From positions 1-16,566 of the forward strand of contig JAHZEF010000038.1 of the NCBI GenBank assembly GCA_019422005.1: a stretch of DNA of 16,566 nucleotides, written 5' to 3'. Every line of letters begins with the position of its first letter. The stretch's first letter is position 1. This stretch comes from Clostridiales bacterium. Its GTDB lineage: Bacteria > Bacillota > Clostridia > Oscillospirales > Oscillospiraceae. The notes under the pieces are model-generated. The model was not told where the DNA came from. It worked only from the letters and a program-made list of their open reading frames with translations, and did no database searches. A program made the position numbers and the translations under genes. Below are positions 6,806 to 11,483 of this stretch, one piece after another.

Positions 6806-7420
6806 TCAGCCGGCGTCTGCGCCGCCCCGCGGCTTCCGGGGCGCCGGGGGCCAAACGCCGAGCCGATGGAACACCTTGGACTGAAACAGCAGCGTGGTCA
6901 CGGCTGCATTGATAAAAATGGTGATTCCGAACTGGACGCCCCGCTTGAGGAACTGCGCCAGGAGAGACGGCCAGAACGCACCGGCGCTGTTGTATACATA
7001 GGCCAGGGCAAAGCTCTGCCAGAGAAAGGAGCCCAGCACCACGGCGGGCAGGAACGCCAGCAGGATGCGGAGATAGTTTGTTTTCCGTCCCAGATAAAAG
7101 CGGAACAAACCGGCACAGACGCCGTAAAGAATCGGCGGGACGGAGAAAATAGGGTTGTAGCCGAAGCCGGAGAAGAGGCAGCCGACCAGGTCGGCGCAGA
7201 ACCCGACCAGACCGCCGGCCAGCGGGCCGAACAGAGCGCCGGCCAGGAAGACAGGCACCGCCTCAATGGAGAAGCGGGTGTCCACAGCGGGCATGGGCAC
7301 GATCAGCCGGGCCAGAACCACCTGGACGGCAGCCAGCATGGCGCAGTAAGCCAGGGTGCGGGTGGACAGCAGGCGGGCGGGTTTTGCCGCTACGGCGGCG
7401 TTGGGTGTGTTTTTTGGCAT
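6806..7420 (-). CDS. folT: ECF folate transporter S-component FolT
   Basis: The 204-residue membrane protein has about six hydrophobic segments and the FolT-type region RFSIEAVPVFLAGALFGP, followed by LVGFCADLVGCLF and GYNPIFSVPPILYG. FolT captures folates for the shared energy-coupling factor. The frame stays open upstream to 7558, but that stretch is the riboswitch and its leader. The ATG at 7420-7418 follows GGAGG with 8-base spacing and is the credible start. This site lies inside a terminator-like hairpin, so expression is under the THF riboswitch. folC and a second S-component follow in the operon. Residues 1-20 (MPKNTPNAAVAAKPARLLST) look like a non-membrane lead-in, and the C-terminus is Pro/Arg-rich (PPAPRKPRGG). 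Confidence 0.93.
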   Translation of the reverse strand: MPKNTPNAAVAAKPARLLSTRTLAYCAMLAAVQVVLARLIVPMPAVDTRFSIEAVPVFLAGALFGPLAGGLVGFCADLVGCLFSGFGYNPIFSVPPILYGVCAGLFRFYLGRKTNYLRILLAFLPAVVLGSFLWQSFALAYVYNSAGAFWPSLLAQFLKRGVQFGITIFINAAVTTLLFQSKVFHRLGVWPPAPRKPRGGADAG

Positions 7421-7446
7421 AAAAAAAGCCTCCATTTCTTTGGAGG
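7421..7446 (-). terminator. Riboswitch expression platform: terminator/RBS-sequestering hairpin
   Basis: On the minus strand CCTCCA-AAGAAA-TGGAGG forms a 6-bp stem with a 6-base loop (7446-7429). It is followed by C, a run of seven T (7427-7421), and then the folT ATG. The 3' arm contains the folT Shine-Dalgarno GGAGG, so the same hairpin can end transcription or hide the ribosome binding site. The upstream AACCTCC (7451-7445) is complementary to GGAGGTT in the aptamer (about 7563-7557) and could act as an anti-terminator. Confidence 0.75.
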
Positions 7447-7515
7447 AGGTTGGGGTGGATATTCGTACGGCAATGCTAAGCCCAAAGATAAACTGGGCCT
7501 CTTGCTTAGGCGGTT

Positions 7516-7602
7516 GCGAGTACAGCATCGCGGAGAACTCTCCTTCGCCCGGTGGCAACCTCCCATCCAGCCGGTACTTGACGCGCTGTCTCTACTCCCT
7601 GC
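7516..7602 (-). promoter_or_regulatory. Tetrahydrofolate (THF) riboswitch aptamer
   Basis: On the minus strand the order of conserved blocks matches the folE/folT THF motif. The closing stem uses GGGAGTA...TACTCGC, and the second stem ACAGC...GCTGT. The core is GCGTCAAGT, followed by CCGG-CTGGATGGGAGGTTGCCA-CCGG with the GGATGGG block. Then comes CGAAGGAGAGTTCTCCGCG, a short hairpin flanked by GCGAA and GCG. It lies between a sigma70-type promoter and folT. Binding of THF would be expected to reduce folate uptake expression. Confidence 0.88.
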
Positions 7603-7621
7603 AGCATTGGATTACAGCCAC

Positions 7622-7650
7622 ATTGTAGCGGCTGGCGAAGAAAATAGCAA
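7622..7650 (-). promoter_or_regulatory. Promoter of the folT-folC operon
   Basis: The minus strand reads TTGCTA (7650-7645), a 17-bp spacer, and TACAAT (7627-7622). Transcription would start around 7615, just ahead of the riboswitch. The upstream A/T-rich run (7651-7680) may act as an UP element; a transposition unit begins at 7681. Confidence 0.72.
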
Positions 7651-7674
7651 TAGGGAAAATCATAAAATTTTTTT

Positions 7675-7680
7675 AAAAAT
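7675..7680 (+). repeat. Target-site duplication, left copy (AAAAAT)
   Basis: AAAAAT directly abuts the left terminal inverted repeat. The same six bases directly abut the right terminal repeat at 10747-10752. The sequence is A/T-rich, so a chance match is possible, but its exact position at both ends supports a duplication. Confidence 0.65.
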
Positions 7681-7706
7681 AGTCCCAATTCCCTTTTGTG
7701 TTCCCG
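7681..7706 (+). repeat. Left terminal inverted repeat of the outer element
   Basis: Twenty-six bases starting AGTCCCAATTC and ending GTGTTCCCG match the reverse complement of 10721-10746 at 23 of 26 positions. The mismatches are at repeat positions 12, 13 and 16. Confidence 0.8.
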
Positions 7707-7771
7707 AAGTATAGTTAGCTGGGCCGAATGTAGATTTATTCATTCTATCGCACTACCTGATAGATAAACAA

Positions 7772-7803
7772 AGAGTGGGCAAGCTGTTCGGCCTGCCCAC
7801 TCT
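7772..7803 (-). terminator. Intrinsic terminator downstream of the SLH stub
   Basis: The stem AGAGTGGGCA (7772-7781) / TGCCCACTCT (7794-7803) is a perfect 10-bp inverted repeat. On the minus strand it is followed by TTGTTTATC. It probably ended the SLH-protein gene and would now end the lipoprotein transcript. Confidence 0.7.
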
Positions 7804-7827
7804 CCGCGTTTTCTTTCGGCTGGTTCG

Positions 7828-7926
7828 TCAATCCTCAAGGAACCGCATCAGCATAGCCGCCGCCTGGGCACGGGTGGTCTGCCCCTTGGGGTCGAGGATT
7901 TGATTGCCTTCCCCCGTTATGATGCT
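7828..7926 (-). pseudogene. C-terminal stub of an S-layer-homology (SLH) domain protein
   Basis: A minus-strand frame ending in TGA at 7830-7828 encodes SIITGEGNQILDPKG followed by QTTRAQAAAMLMRFLED. The pattern G-x-N-x-LDPKG-x-TTRAQAAAMLMRF is the end of an SLH repeat, which anchors proteins to cell-wall polymers. Only about 33 residues remain. Upstream the frame runs into the end of the unrelated lipoprotein gene, with no start or signal peptide, so this is the broken 3' end of a larger surface-protein gene that kept its terminator. The break point lies at about 7926, next to the lipoprotein stop codon, suggesting a recombination joint. Confidence 0.75.
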
Positions 7927-7928
7927 TG

Positions 7929-8333
7929 TCAATCTTCTATGGGTGGATTTGATGGATTAGCCACAGAATACCAATGACTCTTAATCAGGAGATAGCACTC
8001 ATCCGCTCCACTGATGACATAGGAAAAGCCGGGATAATCACTCTCTGTCAGAATGAAATCGTATACTTCTCCACCGTCGCTGTCACCGGGAGATTGCCCT
8101 TCTTCAAACTCAACAAGTTCATATTCCTGTGCAGATACCCAACCTCTTAAACTGTCTACATCGTTTCCTGTCGCGGTCCACTGCGACTCTTGCCCGCCAA
8201 TATAGTGCATAACCTCCACTTTGGTTATATCCTCACCAATATAGGCGACAATCGGATGACCTTGACCTTTACTGCAACCAACCATAGACAAGGGAATCAT
8301 CAATGCTAAACTTAAAGCAATAAGTTTTCTCAT
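7929..8333 (-). CDS. Small predicted lipoprotein, function unknown
   Basis: The 134-residue protein starts MRKLIALSLALMIPLSMVGC. This is a lipoprotein signal peptide with lipobox MVGC and the lipidated Cys20, so it should be anchored to the outer face of the membrane. The mature part is acidic and soluble (GEDITKVEVMHYIGG..., YELVEFEEGQSPGDSDGGEVYDF, SYVISGADECYLLIKSHWYSV) and ends NPPIED. I do not recognise the family. The ATG at 8333 follows GGAGG with 8-base spacing; an upstream TTG at 8348 overlaps that ribosome binding site and is not a good start. It has its own sigma70-type promoter. Codon choice is more A/T-rich than in the folate and acs genes, as expected inside a mobile unit. Confidence 0.82.
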   Translation of the reverse strand: MRKLIALSLALMIPLSMVGCSKGQGHPIVAYIGEDITKVEVMHYIGGQESQWTATGNDVDSLRGWVSAQEYELVEFEEGQSPGDSDGGEVYDFILTESDYPGFSYVISGADECYLLIKSHWYSVANPSNPPIED

Positions 8334-8404
8334 AATAAGTACCTCCAATCTGCATTATGTTTTTATGATATAGACGAGAAATTTATCTAAAATGTTCCAT
8401 TTAC

Positions 8405-8433
8405 ATCATAATATATTTCTTTGTCTATTTCAA
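8405..8433 (-). promoter_or_regulatory. Promoter of the lipoprotein gene
   Basis: The minus strand reads TTGAAA (8433-8428), a 17-bp spacer, and TATGAT (8410-8405). This is a strong match to the housekeeping consensus, 16 bp from the left end of the nested insertion sequence. Confidence 0.72.
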
Positions 8434-8449
8434 GGCAAGGGAGTATTCA

Positions 8450-8459
8450 GGGGTGTCCT
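8450..8459 (+). repeat. IS1595-type left terminal inverted repeat
   Basis: GGGGTGTCCT is the exact reverse complement of 9666-9675. Similarity fades one base further in. Confidence 0.75.
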
Positions 8460-8479
8460 CCAACTACTCCGCTTGTCTT

Positions 8480-9661
8480 TTAAACCACCAGAGGAAACTC
8501 GTCCTTGGTGTTGATGTCTAATGGTCTGGCCTTAATTTTATCATAATTCTCTGCATATTGGTAACTGTCTGCGATGGTGCGCTTAAGCAGTAACTCCTTG
8601 TCTGCAAGCGGCAAGCCCTTGTGTTGCCATAACCAGATGAACAATGCCATGTATTGATTGAGGTACTTGGTGGCCGGGAGCCGCTCTCCGCTCTCCGGCA
8701 GCATCTTTTCTATTTGGGAGTGTATGCCGTTGACTGCGCCGAGGTTAAAGGGGCCATTGGAGTGTTCCCCTGCGGGAATCTGCACATGACGCACACGCTC
8801 CTGCCTGGCTAATGAGGGGTAGGCCCCATGGCTGTCTGTCACAAGGGTGGTGTTGCCCTGTAATCTGCCGCCTAACAGCTTTTGCGCATCATCGGTTTCC
8901 AGACGGCCTACTGATACCGGCTTGGCAATAATCTGCTTTTCGTCGTCTACCGCTACCATAATACAGACCTGCTCGTTGCTAATACCTCGTTTGTATGTTT
9001 TGGTATTGTCCCGAAGTTCCTGCAAATATCCGGGAATTGCTGTGACCTGCTCCCATAAACCGTGCTTCATCAGGTATTCGTCCTGCTCCTGCATAGTCAT
9101 GTTGTGCCGGGGAAATCTGCGGAGTTTCCAGATGAAAAAGGCCGGGTCACGCTTGCCCTTGAACGATACCGGGCAGTACCACTCGTCACATTGGGTAATG
9201 CCTTCAAAGGTTAATGAGGGCCTTCCCCGTTCATCCACCGCACCCAAGTTCTCTGCCATCCGCTGGTACAGGATGTCTCCGATCTGGATTTTGTGCCTGT
9301 GGGCGGTTGACCGGCTGACCCCCATCCTTTCCGCAAGCTGACGAATAGGAATATTCTCGATGATGCCAATAAACAAGGCGGAGAGTTGACTTCGGGTAAG
9401 TCTGGTATTTGGATTTTCTGACAGTGTGAAGGTCTTGCCGCAGTCCTTACATATCATGCGGATACTGCCCTTTGTGGTCGTTCCGTGTTTCTTGATGGCG
9501 ATGCTCCCACAATGTGGACACGCATTGATGTTTTTCGTTTCCTTGTCATTTTCCTGTTCCGACCTTATTGCCTGCGCCCTGAGTATCAGTTCGTCCAGTT
9601 GGTCAGCCGTCAAACTATCCAGGGCGCCGTTCTTCATGATGTCGCTGAAAAATTCGGACAT
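8480..9661 (-). CDS. IS1595-family (ISXO2-like) transposase
   Basis: The 393-residue protein has an N-terminal zinc ribbon (Cys48-x2-Cys51 ... Cys71-x2-Cys74; ACPHCGSIAIKKHG, MICKDCGKTF). A helix-turn-helix follows at about 104-126 (IPIRQLAERMGVSRSTAHRHK), then an RNase-H-like catalytic domain. Candidate acidic residues are Asp159 (QCDEWY) and Asp276 (VTDSHGAY). The third position probably lies in the AVNGIHSQIEKMLP segment, before the family-typical PATKYLNQYMALFIW. An ATG at 9682 is possible, but it lies outside the right terminal repeat. The ATG at 9661 is inside the element and is preferred. The frame is intact, so the protein may be active. Confidence 0.88.
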   Translation of the reverse strand: MSEFFSDIMKNGALDSLTADQLDELILRAQAIRSEQENDKETKNINACPHCGSIAIKKHGTTTKGSIRMICKDCGKTFTLSENPNTRLTRSQLSALFIGIIENIPIRQLAERMGVSRSTAHRHKIQIGDILYQRMAENLGAVDERGRPSLTFEGITQCDEWYCPVSFKGKRDPAFFIWKLRRFPRHNMTMQEQDEYLMKHGLWEQVTAIPGYLQELRDNTKTYKRGISNEQVCIMVAVDDEKQIIAKPVSVGRLETDDAQKLLGGRLQGNTTLVTDSHGAYPSLARQERVRHVQIPAGEHSNGPFNLGAVNGIHSQIEKMLPESGERLPATKYLNQYMALFIWLWQHKGLPLADKELLLKRTIADSYQYAENYDKIKARPLDINTKDEFPLVV

Positions 9662-9665
9662 GAGA

Positions 9666-9675
9666 AGGACACCCC
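9666..9675 (-). repeat. IS1595-type right terminal inverted repeat
   Basis: AGGACACCCC is the exact reverse complement of 8450-8459, and lies five bases upstream of the transposase ATG. Confidence 0.75.
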
Positions 9676-9721
9676 ATTCCATGGAATTTTCTGCGCCCGC
9701 TCCATCTTTGGCGCTTGCCCT

Positions 9722-10387
9722 TCAACCGTGGGTGATGTTCCTCAACATAACCCGCTTTTGGATGTCAAGCGCTCTTTGTTGGTATTGAGCTGCTCTTTGC
9801 TGTAAATATGCCGCCTCCTTTACACATTCTTCCGCTTCGTCAAATTCTGAGATGATGAGTTGTTGAAGTTCGTTCTTATCTTTCGGTGCGTCCTCCACAT
9901 CATTCAAGGCCGAGGTGATGTATTTTGAGCTTCTCAGCGCCTTACCCATGAGGATACCCAGTAAACCTCTATACTGGATAGGCTTGCCCTCCATCCCACG
10001 ACGGGTCGCCTCTCCGATTTCATCAATTTCCGTCTTTGTGATGATCTCTACTCCCATTTTCCTTGCAAAGACTCTGGCATCTTTCGTCATGTAGTTATTG
10101 GTGAAAACGACTGGGTTTCCGCCGCCCTCGCCCCGATGAAAGGCCGTACCAGTAAAAATCTCCTGAACCGGAGCCTTGCCGAGAGGCTTGTTGTAAAATT
10201 TGCATTGAATGTAAAAACGGTGAATATTCTTCCCATCTTTGTATTCCGCAATAATATCCACGCCGCAGTCATTCTTTCCTGTCCGTTCGGCAGTGAGGCC
10301 GCATCTTTCAAGCGCCCCTACCACCCAATCCTCAAAGTCTGCTCCGCTTAGGCACGCTGCAAGCGGAAAGTAACGCTTCCTTTCCAT
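9722..10387 (-). CDS. Mrr-type restriction endonuclease-like protein
   Basis: The 221-residue protein has an N-terminal PD-(D/E)xK nuclease fold of the Mrr type at about residues 13-120. It has ADFEDWVVGALERCG, then the catalytic Asp44 in NDCGVDIIAEY and the Q-x-K motif Gln61/Lys63 in FYIQCKFY, and PVVFTNNYMTKDARVFARKMGVEII. Mrr-family enzymes cut methylated or foreign DNA; no methyltransferase is adjacent. The C-terminal part (about 160-221) is a charged, Gln-rich likely coiled coil (KNELQQLIISEFDEAEECVK...YLQQRAAQYQQRALDIQKR). The start at 10387 is set by GGAGG nine bases upstream; the open frame to 10561 has no comparable site. It lies within the TIR-bounded unit. A recombination-linked role instead of defence is possible but not shown. 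Confidence 0.8.
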   Translation of the reverse strand: MERKRYFPLAACLSGADFEDWVVGALERCGLTAERTGKNDCGVDIIAEYKDGKNIHRFYIQCKFYNKPLGKAPVQEIFTGTAFHRGEGGGNPVVFTNNYMTKDARVFARKMGVEIITKTEIDEIGEATRRGMEGKPIQYRGLLGILMGKALRSSKYITSALNDVEDAPKDKNELQQLIISEFDEAEECVKEAAYLQQRAAQYQQRALDIQKRVMLRNITHG

Positions 10388-10649
10388 AATGTATACGCCT
10401 CCAGATTTAGGTTTGAACTCTTGTTTTTTAAGTTCGCCCCCTAATCCGACCGAGTGTAGGCATATACAGGGCACCCCACTAGGGCAAAGAGCAGGTGCGT
10501 TTTGGGAACGGTCAAAAGGACGGGCAGACGCATACCGCCCACAAATTGAATGTATCGACAACTTTTCTTTGATTAAAAATTTTGATACCTCAAATTCGGC
10601 GATATGCTATAAAAATAGAACCATAAATTAGATATTATGTGCAAAAGAA
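10388..10649 (-). other. Long leader upstream of the nuclease gene, no gene recognised
   Basis: This 262-bp stretch is inside the mobile unit. It keeps an open minus-strand frame up to 10561 that reads as low-plausibility sequence (many Cys/Pro/Ser). I see no tRNA and no convincing -35/-10 pair; the A/T-rich part at about 10560-10640 is the likeliest promoter region for the nuclease gene. Confidence 0.4.
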
Positions 10650-10675
10650 AGAAGCGCCCATTTCTGGACGCTTCT
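10640..10675 (-). terminator. Possible terminator near the right end of the outer element
   Basis: AGAAGCG (10650-10656) pairs with CGCTTCT (10669-10675) across a 12-base loop. On the minus strand it is followed by the T-rich TTCTTTTGC. It would block transcripts entering the element from the right. An alternative GCCCA/TGGGC pairing is also possible. Confidence 0.45.
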
Positions 10676-10720
10676 GGGCATTTATTCGTTGTATTCACTC
10701 CATTATTCAAGTCTTTGAGC

Positions 10721-10746
10721 CGGGAACACATAAAAGAATTGGGACT
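10721..10746 (-). repeat. Right terminal inverted repeat of the outer element
   Basis: Its reverse complement starts AGTCCCAATTC and ends GTGTTCCCG, matching 7681-7706 at 23 of 26 bases. Confidence 0.8.
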
Positions 10747-10752
10747 AAAAAT
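10747..10752 (+). repeat. Target-site duplication, right copy (AAAAAT)
   Basis: The six bases immediately outside the right terminal repeat are identical to 7675-7680. They fall within the T-tract (minus strand) of the regulator gene's terminator. Confidence 0.65.
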
Positions 10753-10783
10753 AAAACGCCGGCCTGCTTCACCTGCAGGCCGG
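10750..10783 (-). terminator. Intrinsic terminator of the CsoR/InrS-like regulator gene
   Basis: The stem CCGGCCTGC (10759-10767) / GCAGGCCGG (10775-10783) is perfect over 9 bp. On the minus strand it is followed by CGTTTTATTTTTAG. The distal part of this T-rich tail is where the outer mobile unit is inserted. Confidence 0.8.
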
Positions 10784-10873
10784 AAGGCAAAAAAGCCGCG
10801 CGGGACGCACGGCCGAACCGCAGAAAATACGGCGGCGGAATTCCGGGCCGGATCATTTCCGCCGCGGCCGCGG

Positions 10874-11218
10874 TTATTTTACAAACTTGTCAATGGCCTG
10901 ACAGAGATCGTCGATGGCCTGTTCGTCATCCTCAACAACGGCGTCGACAATGCAGTGCCGGAGATGATCCTGCAGGATCACCTTGCCCACATTGTTGATG
11001 GCGGACCGGACGGCGGCGATCTGCACAAGCACTTCCGAGCAGTCCCGGCCGTCTTCCACCATTTTCTTTACGGATTCCAGATGCCCGATGGCGCGGGAAA
11101 GGCGGTTGAGCACGGCCTTGGTGTTTTCATGAACGTGGGGATGGCCGCTTCTGCTGTGCGTGTGCGCGATCCCTTGCGCGTGCAGATCGGCGTGGCTGTG
11201 GAGAGGTTCGTGTTCCAT
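10874..11218 (-). CDS. CsoR/RcnR-family metal-responsive repressor, InrS-like (probable Ni sensor)
   Basis: The 114-residue protein is an all-helical DUF156-type repressor (TKAVLNRLSRAIGHLESVKKMVEDGRDCSEVLVQIAAVRSAI). The metal-ligand residues Cys60, His85 and Cys89 have the CsoR spacing (25 and 4). The first 30 residues hold nine histidines. His28 lies 32 residues before Cys60, the same offset as the extra N-terminal histidine described for the cyanobacterial nickel sensor InrS (recalled from the literature). Together with the adjacent CooT, His-rich protein and CODH/ACS genes, this favours nickel over copper sensing, which is inference. AAGGAG precedes the ATG. It is divergent from the His-rich gene, with a CsoR-type palindrome between them. 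Confidence 0.88.
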   Translation of the reverse strand: MEHEPLHSHADLHAQGIAHTHSRSGHPHVHENTKAVLNRLSRAIGHLESVKKMVEDGRDCSEVLVQIAAVRSAINNVGKVILQDHLRHCIVDAVVEDDEQAIDDLCQAIDKFVK

Positions 11219-11271
11219 GGGTTTTGACTCCTTACGGCGCGCGGCGCAGGCGCTGCGTTTCTGTGATTCGG

Positions 11272-11300
11272 ATTATAGCACAGCCTTCAGAAAAACGCAA
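11272..11300 (-). promoter_or_regulatory. Promoter of the CsoR/InrS-like gene
   Basis: The minus strand reads TTGCGT (11300-11295), a 17-bp spacer, and a perfect TATAAT (11277-11272). Confidence 0.7.
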
Positions 11301-11303
11301 AGG

Positions 11304-11320
11304 GAAAAACGGCGTTTTTC
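11304..11320. repeat. Palindrome GAAAAACG-G-CGTTTTTC upstream of the regulator promoter
   Basis: Eight-base perfect arms surround a single G, four bases upstream of the -35 box of the regulator gene. GAAAAACG occurs again at 11290-11297, next to the -35. It could be an additional operator or a weak terminator-like structure. Confidence 0.4.
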
Positions 11321-11344
11321 TCCATAAAATTCCGTTCTTTCTGC

Positions 11345-11371
11345 AAAATATCCCACCCGTGGGGATATTTT
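11345..11371. promoter_or_regulatory. Probable CsoR/InrS-type operator palindrome
   Basis: Ten-base perfect arms AAAATATCCC (11345-11354) and GGGATATTTT (11362-11371) surround ACCCGTG. The core ATATCCC-N7-GGGATAT has the A/T-flanked C-run/G-run form of known CsoR-family operators. It lies between the divergent promoters of the regulator and of the His-rich gene, about 36 bp upstream of the latter's -35. Confidence 0.6.
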
Positions 11372-11407
11372 TCGTATATTTTTAGCACTTGTGCAGAGAC
11401 GCGGCCT

Positions 11408-11436
11408 TTGACAAATTCCCAGCTGTGTAGTATAAT
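11408..11436 (+). promoter_or_regulatory. Consensus sigma70-type promoter of the His-rich/cooT operon
   Basis: TTGACA (11408-11413), exactly 17 bp, then TATAAT (11431-11436). All twelve consensus positions match, so strong basal transcription is expected unless repressed. Confidence 0.85.
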
Positions 11437-11483
11437 ATCAAAAAATCAAATGCCCGAAACCGGGCGTCAAAGGAGCATACAAA

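Larger units (their letters stand above)
8450..9675 (-). mobile_element. IS1595-type insertion sequence
   Basis: The 1226-bp element is bounded by GGGGTGTCCT (8450-8459) and its exact inverse AGGACACCCC (9666-9675), and contains one transposase gene. I see no exact 8-bp target duplication: the flanks read AGTATTCA on the left and ATTCCATG on the right. The right flank is a 12-bp palindrome, ATTCCATGGAAT. The element sits between the lipoprotein promoter and the 3' end of the nuclease gene. Confidence 0.75.
7681..10746. mobile_element. 3.07-kb transposition unit with 26-bp TIRs and 6-bp TSD
   Basis: The unit is bounded by 26-bp imperfect inverted repeats and flanked by AAAAAT on both sides. 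Its interior is visibly more A/T-rich than the flanks. It holds an SLH-domain stub, a lipoprotein gene, a nested IS1595-type element and an Mrr-type nuclease gene, all on the minus strand. It contains no transposase that obviously belongs to the outer ends, since the one transposase has its own different terminal repeats. It therefore looks like a non-autonomous, MITE-like carrier of passenger genes, or an element that has lost its transposase. The family of the outer ends is not recognised. Confidence 0.7.

Noticed and set aside
7421..7558. An extended folT start at 7558
   Set aside because: The extra 46 codons cover part of the THF aptamer, the linker and the expression platform; the GGAGG-spaced ATG at 7420 is the plausible start.
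10400..10470. A tRNA-like stretch (minus strand GAGTTCAAACC) as an attachment site for an integrative element
   Set aside because: The T-loop-like string has no matching acceptor, D or anticodon arms, and the element ends are explained better by the terminal inverted repeats.
10388..10561. An N-terminal extension of the nuclease to 10561
   Set aside because: The added 58 residues are Cys/Ser/Pro-rich and unlike the family, there is no ribosome binding site, and the ATG at 10387 has GGAGG nine bases upstream.
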